Below are positions 9,099 to 19,713 of a DNA stretch of 64,000 bases, piece by piece. The notes under the pieces are model-generated. The model did no database searches and was not told where the DNA came from. It worked only from the letters and a program-made list of their open reading frames with translations. The first letter of the stretch is position 1. Every line of letters starts with the position of its first letter. Both the position numbers and the translations under genes were made by a program. The stretch lies in assembly GCF_014529535.1 (NCBI RefSeq), contig NW_023503375.1, positions 3,779,620 to 3,843,619 of the forward strand, given 5' to 3'. The DNA is from Bradysia coprophila. Taxonomy: Eukaryota > Arthropoda > Insecta > Diptera > Sciaridae.

Positions 9099-10310
9099 CT
9101 ACGTTGATCCAAGATTCATCGCAAATCTCATCATTCTCACCTTGTTCCATATGCAGAACATATCTCGAATAAACTCCTCATCGTCCAATAGGATGAAGTC
9201 ATAATTCAATAGATTTGTACGTATGTCTTTCGAGCACCAATTAATTATCTCTGTCTTATCGCCAAAATGATGCCGATTCTTCAAAGATAAAATTTCCAAG
9301 CGGCTGTTCCTCCCACTATCGACAATTTCAGCGTATTTTTCACGTAACACTCCCGTAACGAACACATCGTCCACCCAAAAAAATTTGGTTCGGTTGCTTA
9401 TGGAATAGATTTTTGACGCATCTTGAGCTCTCATTAAGTATGCACTACCAGAGCAATAATATGGGTAAGTATCGTCCGGAAAAACTTCTTTCGGGATGTA
9501 CCATGGGTATTCAGGTGTTCGATTCGGTACATTACCCCCCATGTTCGCACAAGAATAAGTTTTCTCCGACATTATGAGTTCGATCAATAGTACGTCGATT
9601 ATTTGGAAAATGTCTGCGTAAATATCGTCGTTGGTTTTTAAGATGAACTTTGCCGTAGGGCAGAACGTGCCCACCCATTTATACCTACAACAGCAATATT
9701 GATCAAAATAACATTTTTTGGTGACACAACATTCATCGTTTACCCCATGAGGTGTTTATACGTGAGATTTCTGTGTGAATCGACAAAGTTTCCCATGACC
9801 ATGTCGCCAAATTCTTCACTCTCATCCCGAAGTCGTTGTTCTGCGAAATGTTCTGGATCAGCGTGAGGATCAATTCCAAGCAGAAAGACTAAATGGAGAT
9901 GCCATTGCCTGTAAAATTTAATTGAACCCCAGGTGCTTCTAATTGCATATCTGCGATCGAAATGGTTTCGCGTCGTGTGAACCAAAATTACTATCGCCGA
10001 ATGCGTTTCCGTTGTTTTTGAATCGAAGCACAGATAAGCATTGTTCATAACAAATTCAAAGTTGTCCAAGTTAATTAACGTGTCTTGTAACTCCAATTTG
10101 TTAGTAGACGGCAGTACGTAATCTTGTGATTGTCTGATGTTATCGTGCGTCGTCTCGTGAGGAAAGGTAAACCAAAGTAAAGTAAGGCAAAGAGTTGTCT
10201 ACAATAGCGGTCAGAAAGAAGTAAAATCGTGGAATCTCCAGTTTTAATACCACTCACTTACAACGGCACAGCACCATTTTTTCGCTATGATAAACGTAAT
10301 GCCTCGGCAT
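9099..10310 (-). CDS. Beta-1,3-galactosyltransferase (GT31), copy 2; 5' exon missing
   Basis: Tandem paralogue of the gene at 613-1824, same strand. Exons are 10310-10262, 10198-9744 and 9684-9099 (TAA at 9099-9101), with GT-AG introns of 63 and 59 bp. Exon lengths 49, 455 and 586 match copy 1 exactly. Motifs: split membrane anchor (KKWCCAV then TTLCLTLLWF), RYAIRSTWG, FLLGID, WYIPKEVFPDDTYPYYCSGSAY and FFWVDDVFVTG. The metal-binding triad reads KTNDDIYAD, so the first Asp of the DDD (DxD) motif in copy 1 is Asn here. That could weaken UDP-sugar and manganese binding or mark altered activity. There are no internal stops and the substitutions look selected, so it is probably expressed. The upstream exon is unresolved; the acceptor at 10311-10312 follows a long pyrimidine run. 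Confidence 0.88.
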
Positions 10311-10348
10311 CTATAAATTCAAACAGAAAAAAAATCGTTGTTGTGTAG

Positions 10349-10817
10349 GATAACGCAAATTTTGTTAAGGAACGTTTACCGAGCGAGGTCCGGCAAACGA
10401 GTGATTGGATATAGTTTTCTGAAGAAGAGATATGGAAAATTCGGAAAATCTAACTACGTAAAAAAAACTTTGAACCTCTACCTTTGAAATGAGCTATCAC
10501 ACGTCTCACACAGCCTGGCAATAATTCGACAAAGACACATCTGCACCAGTGCCTATTTTTGGTGAAATTTCGTAAAGTTCATGAAATTTTGTGAAATTCA
10601 TGAAATTTCGTGAAATTCATGAAATTTTGTGAAATTCATGAAATTTTGTGAAATTCGTGAAATTCGATCTGCACTTAAACTTTGAAGGTGTGGGGAGGGG
10701 AAGGGTGAGGTGGAATTGTTTGTCTCTTCTTCAGAAAACTATTTCTTCGATGGCTTAAACAGCCAACAATCACTCGTTTGCCGGAACACTCGCTCGGTAA
10801 ACGTTCATAGCGTTATC
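10349..10817. repeat. TIR element with internal GAAATT tandem repeats
   Basis: The arms share GATAACGC, GAACGTTTACCGAGCGAG, CCGGCAAACGAGTGATTG and GTTTTCTGAAGAAGAGA with their complements near 10720-10817. The centre, 10552-10668, is a run of imperfect 19-bp-like repeats of TGAAATTTCGTGAAATTCA. It lies directly upstream of galactosyltransferase copy 2 and may separate it from its first exon. Confidence 0.8.
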
Positions 10818-11804
10818 GACTACACTATTGAACCAAGCACTAAGATTAAGGTTAGCTCTTTCGGTATGTGTACTTAAAGTAGGTCGAAGCACGGATTCAG
10901 CTGTAAACTTTGGGGCACGCAGATGTAGATACGATACAAACTAAATTCTGGTGAATTTGTTTGTAGGGAAAAGGTGTGTTCCCGCGTATCTAATAAAATG
11001 GCGATCTGTGTGACCTCAACAAAGTTTACAGCCTTTTGTTCGGTATGGTTTAAAATTTAGTAGTGTCTGCATCTTGCACACATTACAATGTCAAGTATTT
11101 TTTTGAATTGGCCATTTTCACGATCAACAGATGTCACTGCTTTCTATATATGAATTTTACTTCTTAGTAACGATATTGTGTCCGCGTTTTTATCACCACT
11201 TTTTATAGGACAATGATGTTTAGAAACTAAGAAGAAATGTAATAGTTACCCCATATTTTAGTACATTCTGTCATAAAATTACTGCTGTCACTGCGCTTAT
11301 ATCATGTGAACCAACTTCACTGCTGTGCTGTGACATTTCATAGGAATGAATCAATGTGAAGTTGTTTCACAAAAAAATAGTCCAGTAAGAATGTTGTACC
11401 ATAAAAAAATGTGGCGCCTCTACAGGCCAACCGACTAGGCGAATATGCAATTTGTACTTTAGTGACGACATGCTTTTCCGCTACGTGTCGCACCCTTGGT
11501 TGGGAATCGCCAATGGCAACGTGCACAACACAAAAATCGAAACCCACTCGAAACCGGTAGAGTACCTCTTGTTAACGGTTAATAAATCAACAAATTCCAT
11601 AATCTATTGGTATTTGTTTTGCTTGTTGAACTCACTGGAGTCATAAGTGGATTTGGAAGAATTAGTTCGGAATAACATTTCTCTTTTACATTTTATGTTT
11701 GCTTGTTTCAATTATAAAACCGCACTAACAGCACAATTATTCATGTGTACGTACACAAACTCCAATGAAAATATATACCTACGAGTTATCCATACAAACT
11801 AATT
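10818..11804. other. Intergenic, nothing recognised
   Basis: No domain, repeat family or RNA gene was seen. The small frames at 11338-11646 overlap on opposite strands and lack features. Confidence 0.4.
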
Positions 11805-12250
11805 TAAAATTCTTTTATTAATAGTTACGTCTTAAGGCAAATGATTGTACCGAAATCGAATGTCAGCCATTGCACAATGCACAGTGATGACGGAAGAGAA
11901 TCTATAATGATTAAGGCACGATTGGTAACTCAAAACGCTTCTTCTAAAAGATTGAATTTCTCACCGAATTTCATTTATGAAACGACCTAGCAATAATTGT
12001 ATTTGCTGGCTAAAAACCAATGTGATTTTTTCTGTGATACCTTTAATCGAAGGGCAAACTGAAAATGATCGACATTTTTAAAAGAATTAATTGGCTGGAG
12101 CATACAAGTTTTCCATTCAGTTTAATCTTGTCAATCAATACGCGCAATTAAAATGAAAAACATAAATTCTATTGCTGCGTTGATAAGAAAAGGTTTGGTG
12201 TAGAAAAGTCTATCCGATGTCAGAATTGTGTAGTAGCAATAGTCATTTAT
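11805..12250. other. Duplicated flank of the galactosyltransferase unit, with empty MITE-C site
   Basis: Matches 3450-3490 plus 3616-4040 in order and orientation, but lacks the MITE-C insertion found there: the site reads GTCTTAAGGCAAATGA at about 11828-11843. It carries small indels, such as an extra CACAATG near 11875. Confidence 0.75.
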
Positions 12251-12840
12251 GTATCTGTTTTAAACGATTAATTTTAGGCAATTTCGCTGGTAATTTATTT
12301 TTAAATTTACAGTAACATATCGACAAGGTTTAAAATTAGGATTAATCGAGCTATTAGCAATATAAAGTTTTACCACCCTGATAAAGCAAACCTTTCATTT
12401 TCTATCATATATTATTGTGGTTTCCTTTGATCGACAGCGCCACCATGCCATCTCTCGAGTATAACTCTATGGGCTAGTATTTTTTTCAATCAATAATAGC
12501 AGATTAAGAAACATAAGACTGAAAACGTTCGTTCCAACTGACGATTTTTCAGCTTTGACACAAAAAAGAGCATTGAAAAAAGAATTATTTATTGATCACT
12601 TAGTGATATTAGGTATTTAAAGGTCCTAAAGATTTGATTTTATTTTAAGTTGGTCCGATTTATAATTACTAGTACTTGGCAGAAAATTAAATAAATTTGT
12701 TGTCCGTTCCCACCATTGATGTAATATAGTGTTTAATATAGTGTGTAACGTTACTTACGTTCTAAAAAAAGCGCGCGGAATAAAGTCATACAAATATGTC
12801 AAAATCTTAATGTCCCCTTCCTTTTTGAATGGATACCTTT

Positions 12841-13042
12841 TAACACATTGAAATTAATTGCGGCTTGCCAACTTTCGGCACCCTGGACTTTACTTAAATA
12901 GTCGAAGAATGCCTCCAAATAAATTTCTAAAAAAAATGAATTCTAGATTTTTAGAAATTTATTTGGAGGTATTCCACGACTATTTAAGAAAAGTCCGGGG
13001 TGCCGAAAGTTGACAAGCCGCAATTATTTTGAATGTGTTGTC
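12841..13042. repeat. Hairpin element, about 200 bp
   Basis: Inverted arms contain TAATTGCGGCTTGYCAACTTT, GGTGCCGAAAG, GACTATTTAAG and TAGAAATTTATTTGGAGG. The arms pair almost to the centre. It is non-coding. Confidence 0.8.
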
Positions 13043-13133
13043 CTCGCTTTGTTTTGTGTGTGGTTACAAATTGTTGTCGTTGTGTGTGTGATATATTTTC
13101 GAATGTTCGTTCTTCATGTGTACCAATCAGCCA

Positions 13134-13342
13134 TATAGATCATTTTCATGACCTTGTAAACACGATCCCAACTGTCAGACATGTCGAAAAATATCGAATG
13201 AATTGAACGAACGATTTTCATGTAAAAACCAGTAAATTGAACCCAGTTACCTTCAATTGATTGAGGTTAAGGACTACTTGACGAAAAATTAAGTGGGGTT
13301 ACGTTGACGACTACCGTATAATAATGAAAATGATCTATATTA
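13134..13342. repeat. Possible short-TIR element
   Basis: ATATAGATCATTTTCAT at the left is complemented by ATGAAAATGATCTATAT at the right, with no further pairing inside. It is a MITE-sized unit, but only about 17 bp of ends support it. Confidence 0.4.
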
Positions 13343-13820
13343 TATCGACGGTTCCCACGTACGAAAAAAGGTACTTGTCGAAATATCATCAGAACAATGG
13401 AAAAGTGTAAACATAAACAACTTTGTATAGCTTTTTTGAAATGTCAACGAGAACTTTCGTTTCCACTTTGGCGTTTTATTCGTCAAGAAGAAATTACTAC
13501 ATCGTCGTTAAAAAATGACAGGTATGTGAAAGTGGGCATTTACCGGCGATTTTTCCACGACATTGTCTATTTTCAGATACCTGCCATGTCTTAACGACAA
13601 AACATTTTTTTGATATTAAATTTGAGAATGATGAATCCATATTAGATCTTTCAGTGCCCAAAGTTCCATGACAAAATGTTTAGCATTTGCGACGAAATCA
13701 CATTTTGAAAACTTCGGTACAAACATGTACATACAACTGTCGTACGTTACATGTACAGCTGCGATTGTAATAGTTATTTACGTATCGATTAAGTAGGCCG
13801 AAAGAGTTACGTATTAAGTT

Positions 13821-13936
13821 TTGTATGCTTGCTAAGAGGACCGAAAGTAAAGAAATGTCAATTCAAGGGGCGAAAGCGAAAGCTTTCGCCCCGCGAATTG
13901 ACAGCTTTACTTTCGGTCCTCTTAGCAAGCATACAA
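13821..13936. repeat. Hairpin element, about 115 bp
   Basis: Near-perfect stem: TTGTATGCTTGCTAAGAGGA, CCGAAAGTAAAG, TGTCAATTC and GGGGCGAAAGC, folding back with a loop of about 4 bases. CGAAAG occurs repeatedly near it (13800, 13850, 13875, 13910). No coding sense. Confidence 0.8.
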
Positions 13937-15171
13937 ATTAATTTTGTTGGATTCGTTCTGTATATCTTATTGTTATTATTTTTGAAATAAGAAGCGGGTC
14001 GAACGCTTTAGCTTTACTGTACGACAAGAAAATTATTTATTAATTTATTTCAATGTTTAAATCTGTAGAAGTACAACGCGAGGCACACACATATCAGAAA
14101 CCTGGAGTGAAGACTGTGGATGGATTACTTGTCATGTCTGGGTGCTACGCTTTCCAAAAGCAACCAACAATCGAAGACGAATACACATCTATTGTTTTTT
14201 GAGTGACATTAAAATAAATAAATGAAAATAATTCTTCGAAAACGTCGAATTTGGTCTTTTTCCCGCAGTTTCCTGTTTGAAGGTCATGTGATAAGAGTAA
14301 AGCCTACTTCAAATTGACATAGGTAATATTTTACTACTATGTGCATTGCCTGTACTGCAATGTATTCAATGTGAGTATTTAACATCGAACGAACTTTCGT
14401 CAAATTCTGCTGTACGCGATTTTATAGATCCAAGACTATGGTTCAACGAATATCTAGGTTTCTCGTTGAGTTCGCACATAGGGTTCAGTGTTCAGAAACA
14501 CTTCGTAGCAATGTCAACAGGTATCAAACTATTTAGCACGCATGGGGCTCGAATCTTCTGCGCACTTGTTTAACTGGTTTCTTGTTTAAAAGTACTTATT
14601 GTCTTTAACATACGAAAATTATCTGTGCAAGCAACCAGTAATTTTACAAAACATACAAAACTTATGCATGGCTTGCATGACTATTAATTTTTGTCTGTTG
14701 TGAGGTCATCAATAGTCATCGACAGCGTATCCAAATTTTTCTCAGATTTTTTTTTTAATGTTGATAATAGACATATCAGTCATTCATAAAATGTCTGGTA
14801 GATGAAGCATATTATTAAACTAATAGATACGCACATGTGCGACTACATGTTACGTAAAAATATTATGGTAATTCTCATTATAGTAAAATTATGCAAATCA
14901 GTTCTCTTATGTGATTCAGAAACTTGAACTTGGCAATGACTTGGTCGGTTTTTGACTTTGTTGTCTTTATCCGATGAGGTCAAATGAGAGGGTAATTTTG
15001 CTGATTTTGTTTGTTTTTCGATTATTTACATTTATTGAACTTAATTGAATTATCGAAATTTAAGGAATACGTTTGTAGTTCCTTCTTTCTAAATAAATTT
15101 TTTAGCGATTTTTAGTTCTAAATCTGTACATAGGAGTGCAGCTCTAAAAATAAGTATAAGTATTATATATT
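13937..15171. other. Intergenic, nothing recognised
   Basis: AT-rich. The frame at 14346-14573 has no recognisable domain. No repeat family was identified by eye. Confidence 0.4.
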
Positions 15172-15472
15172 ACACACTTGTCACGAAGAAGTCGAGGCTT
15201 GCCGAGACTGATAGTGACAAGTGTGTACTCTATTTTATCACATAAGGGAAAACGAGACAACGACATAGACTAGAAGTGTAATGTTTCAATTAAACTTCTA
15301 GGTAAGTAATTTTGACATCCGAACACCGCGCGTTTGTGATAATAGTACATTTTCTACCTTGGTGTATATTTCGAGAATAACTTCGTATGTACAATTGTAT
15401 ATAACGAGCGCCAGCGAGTGTATATACAATTGTACATAAGAAGTGATTCGAGAAATATACACCAAGGTAGAA
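15172..15472. repeat. Modular hairpin element, copy 1
   Basis: Three parts in series. Hairpin 15172-15226: arms ACACACTTGTCAC and complement, head TCGAGGCTTGCCGAGA. Linker 15227-15348: TCTATTTTATCACATAAG, GAAAACGAGACAACGACATA, AAGTAATTTTGACATCC, then TGTGATAATAGTAC. Hairpin 15351-15472: about 50-bp arms including CTACCTTGGTGTATATTTCG and ATGTACAATTGTATATA, head CGAGCGCCAGCGAG. The first hairpin and linker recur at 50954-51131, but there the second hairpin has entirely different arms. Confidence 0.75.
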
Positions 15473-15477
15473 CAATG

Positions 15478-15963
15478 TTTTATCTCCTGCAAGCTGATAT
15501 TTCATACATTAGCGAAATAACCACAAAAATTTGGATTTAAATTTAATTAATTAAGCATGTTGTTTTAAAACGCATTCACAACAAAAAAAACATCATACAG
15601 AGAATCCTTTATTTACTTACACACATATACTATCCACCTCAAGTTCAAATCACATCATTCCGACTACTCTGATTATTTGATCGATGTAGAAGTGACTAAC
15701 GAACCACTACCGACACCAATTGCATCGCGTTATCTGATTTGTTGGCGTAGTGGTCAGCATGTTTGGTTGATATGCTGCTGGTCCCGTGTTCGCTTCCGCC
15801 GTTCGGCGATTTTTTTTTCTTCAAATATGTAGATGGAAAGTAAATTTACCCTAGGTGGGTTATGTGTGAATTATCCAATCGTATAGGCTGTGGTTATGTA
15901 TGTGTTTGTGTTTATATGCAGAAACGCGTAATGTATGAAATATCAGCTTGCAGGAGATAAAAA
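15478..15963. mobile_element. TIR element (486 bp) carrying a tRNA-like segment
   Basis: The 34-bp terminal inverted repeat begins TTTTATCTCCTGCAAGCTGA and is almost exactly complemented at 15931-15963. The interior is AT-rich apart from the tRNA-like segment at 15744-15812. The ends loosely resemble the module end near 51256-51290, suggesting kinship with the modular hairpin element that abuts its left end. Confidence 0.65.
15744..15812 (+). other. tRNA-like segment (A-box and B-box like), probably tRNA-derived
   Basis: TTGGCGTAGTGGTCAGCATG resembles a tRNA D-arm/A box, and GTGTTCGCTTCCG, about 40 bases later, resembles a T-arm/B box, followed by a T run at 15812 that could end Pol III transcription. 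I could not fold a full cloverleaf with a paired acceptor stem, so I treat it as the head of a SINE-like sequence or a dead tRNA. Confidence 0.4.
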
Positions 15964-18127
15964 ATATTAACTAAAATATCGCGGTTCAACATGGCAAAAA
16001 CGATCAATTTCCCGACACTTCGTATTAAACATCTTTAGTATGTGAAAAAGGGATTAAAAATCAAATAATTTTTCTAATTAATTTTAATAGTAGATCAACA
16101 CGTTTACACTTCTGGTAGAGACGATCTGATGATTGGTCGTTATGTATATGAAATAGAAAATTTCTGGTGATGGAGCCAAAAATTTCCACTCCTCTTTCCC
16201 TCCTTTTCACCCCTTCAAAGTTGATTTGCAGAGGTACATCTGTGATTTTTAAAGACATGGCCACTAACTGTACAACATCGACATTAGCCTCAAGAAAGGT
16301 AAAAGATCCAAGTTTTTTCTGGCGAGAAAAAAATCTAGGAAAATTCCTTTTTCCCAGTAGTTTTCCATCTGTATCTGTTTACACTATAAACTTTACACTC
16401 ACAGAATTTTGAAAACTGACACATTTTCTGTATTAATGTTAAAAAACTAAAATTAAATTTTTAGAACTTTTTAATGTTCAAACCAAGTGTTCTCTCTCTC
16501 GCACAACTTTGCTGAACAAATTATAATTTTTTTCCCAACAGAGGTGAAGTCAGGGTCGATTTTCCGACTTCATGTCAAGTGGTGATTTTTTGTTCTTTGA
16601 TTTTTAGATACGCGACCACAAATCTTACAACTTCGACATTAGGCTCAAATAGAACGTAAAAGACCCAAGTTTATTTTAGTGAAATTACTTTTCACAAATT
16701 TAGGGTTTTCAGTAGCTTTTCCAGGTTTTCTGGAATTTTCTTCATTAATTTGAATAAAAACGGTTTATATCAATTAACCTTCAAAATATTTCTGATACAA
16801 CTGGCGTATGTTAAGCCGACTGTTCCTCATTCATTTCTGTGCTGCTTTTTTGAACCAAAAAACTGTTCTATGGCATGTCTATAAAGGCGACCCTGGTCCT
16901 GACCAAATTTTGAGGTGTTAATTTTCATGAAATAATTTTAATTAAGGCTACCAATATCATTCATAATTTTATTGCTACTTTTTCCAAATTTTTACACTAG
17001 ACAATTTGTCGGTTTCCTTCAAATACCAAAAACGAATACTCTTACTTGGATTCTTAAAATAACTTAAATAGTCAAGCTCGATCATTCGAAACAATGAAAA
17101 CGTGTTAAGAGGCATCGGCACTTTTTCCTACCACAAAACCCGAAAAAACGACCCGAAAACTGTCGATGTATCTCTTAGGAAGTCATATAAAATGATTCGA
17201 ATATGCTTCAGAAAGGTAATATGGACTTTCGCCGTTGGAATTGCGGTCTTACATTTTCCAGAAATTAATAAAATTTTGATAAAATAATGAAATTAAAGTA
17301 TCTCTGTTTTGAGCTAAAATTTTCACAAAACTGCTCACTTTCCTGACAACACCAAAAATATCACAACACAAGAGCGTATTATATGAAAAGCTGCCACTGA
17401 TTCGGTTAGAATTGCGGTCACAAATTTTTAAAATAAATCTTTAAATTTCACAAATGTTAAAAAACAAACTGCAATAGGTTTAAGCATTATCAAAATATAA
17501 TAAAATGGCGTCAAGCGAAATCGAATCATTTCCGAAAAATGATTTCAAAAATGATGTCATTTCGATTAAAATGCTACTTTCAGTAAAGGGGACATATGGG
17601 CAGCCAAATTTTTGATCTAAATAATAAAATAAATTTTTGATAATTTAAACGATTTCAGCCTTTATTATACGCTGATTACCAATGCATACATTGTAGAAGT
17701 TGATTTCAGTAAATAAGTAACAGAAAATCTACATATTTTAGTCAAAATTTTGTGTGTTCAAATTTAAATTATTACGCTTTTCCGAATTTCCTAGTTGTTT
17801 TGAGTTGTGATCGTTGGATGGAGCAAGTATCAATTGTTAAGAAGAATCATGTTGGAGTGTGTCTGAGGAGGAACAATTATGCCTCTTAATGGTACAGAAG
17901 TTATGAAACACATAAATTACCTGAGATCAATGTTGAGCCCCGAACGAATAAAAAACAACAATCAATTCCTAAGATTAAAGAGGATACGATTGTTAGATCT
18001 TTCTTATCATAAGAATCTTATGGGCGCTAGTTTATTTTTAGACTCTTAGGAAGTGTAGTTGATTCCTCCAAAATGGCTGATCGATTTTAGAATTGAATTC
18101 GAACAAGCTGTTGAATACCAAGAAATA
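15964..18127. other. AT-rich intergenic sequence, nothing recognised
   Basis: About 2.1 kb. Opposing frames at 16061-16412 and one at 17102-17287 show no domain. Phrases such as TTTCCGACTTC recur loosely, but no tandem or inverted repeat was delimited. Confidence 0.4.
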
Positions 18128-18350
18128 CAGTCAGAGGCAGTGAAGTTTCAGCATGAATTTGCTTTGCTGTTTTTCAGCTGATCCACACATACAATCAAAA
18201 CTGTTTATACAGTTGCAGCTGCTACACTCATGCGCGTGGTAGTGGCAAAACAGTATAAAGACGTATCTCAAGACGTATACACAGTTTTGATTGTTTGTGT
18301 GGATCAGCTCAAAAACAGCTGTGCATGGTGAAATTTCACTACCTATAACT
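18128..18350. repeat. Hairpin element, about 220 bp
   Basis: The arms pair across AGTGAARTTTCA, a CAGCTGTTTTT-type stretch, CAGCTGATCCACAC and ACAATCAAAACTG. The minus frame across it is a by-product of the repeat. Confidence 0.75.
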
Positions 18351-18544
18351 GTAAGTAGACATATTGAAAATACCGATTGACTAGACCGTAAACATCTAAA
18401 CATGTGTTCGACCTTTAAGCTTGTGGGTGGACGTCCTTTGTACCAGTGGCAGGGCCTATTTATAATTGATTTAGCTCAAAAACATAAAAAACGACAAAGA
18501 CACTGCTATTGTTATTTTAGGGAATTTCCCGGGCCCTAAAGGGG

Positions 18545-18660
18545 CCCTGAGTCGCAATTCTCATAAATTCGAAACTTGACAGTTGCCAGCATAAAATCGC
18601 ATAATAACTGTCAAATTACGAATTCTTAAAGTTACGAACGTATGAAAATCGTCGCCCTGA
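18545..18660. repeat. MITE-D copy 1
   Basis: The left arm GTCGCAATTCTCATAAATTC plus GAAACTTGACAGTT and the right arm AACTGTCAAATTACGAATTC to CGTCGCCCTGA are inverted. The same landmarks occur at 44069-44200 and, as a half, at 63347-63402. Confidence 0.7.
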
Positions 18661-19713
18661 CCAGTAGGCATTGCTGTAGATGCTAAAATTACACTTGCAG
18701 AATCGCCAAAAAATCTGTTATTCAATAGAAAAAGTTATCATATCCTCCTACCGCTACAGTAGTTCTAAGTTTATTTAAACTTACGCACAGTGCCGTATGA
18801 CGGCATTATCTAGCATTCATTGAGATGGATTGAGTATAGTGTATAACGCGACATAATAAATTCAAGTTTTGCGTTTTTTTTTTGTTTCAAAAGTTCTTTT
18901 GAATAATTCAATAGTTTCTTTCACAATCGGTCGACGAAACGTTAAGTTTAAGTTAAACAGACAAGAAAGTTCATAAACTCAACCGTGTCTGGTGGTTGAC
19001 ATAAATTTAAAATTAATTAAAAAAAGTGCTGTGATTCTGAAGAATTGTTTTTTAAGTAGAGTTTGTTCTGCCAATTTATCTGTATCAACACCGTGTAAAA
19101 ACAGAAAAAAAAAGAAAATGTTTAAGGTAAATGCATACAATGTAGCGCAATATTGCTCTGGTTCTACCAATACTGCTGGTGTAATCTATTTTTAGAACAA
19201 AAGAAGAATAATTGAATTCTTGGAATTTTTGTTAAATTCTTAGAATTCTGTAAACTCGGTACCATTGGACTCAGGTACATGTAACAAAAGTTTTGATTGC
19301 AAAATATAAAGTTCCAAACAATTACGTAAGATATCCAACTTAGTAATAAGCCATCGGTAAATGAGTTTTAGCCTTCGACTAATCATTCATAGACTGGTAT
19401 TTTGTACGATAAACTGTGGTTCACCAGTTTGAATTTATTAGATAAAGATTCACATTTCACGTAGAGGTTTTAACTAACACATGTAGGCGTCATAGAAGTA
19501 GACTACCTAGAGAAATTATGACCAGAAATTCGTTGAAAAATTATATCACACACACCACTAACACGAAAACGTCAACTTTGCTTCTTTTGACATTATGAAT
19601 CCATTTATTTTTGACATTAATAGTCCCTTTTGACTGTCTGTACACGAAGCTGTCACACACACATTTAAATATATGATTATTTATTTTAATTTGTCAGTAT
19701 GTTGAACATACTA

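Noticed and set aside
8747-9172. 141-codon plus-strand frame
   Set aside because: Its first third is the palindrome at 8733-8909 and its end lies antisense in the last exon of galactosyltransferase copy 2.
15744-15812. Functional tRNA gene
   Set aside because: A-box and B-box like words are present, but I could not pair an acceptor stem or assign an anticodon, and it sits inside a TIR element.
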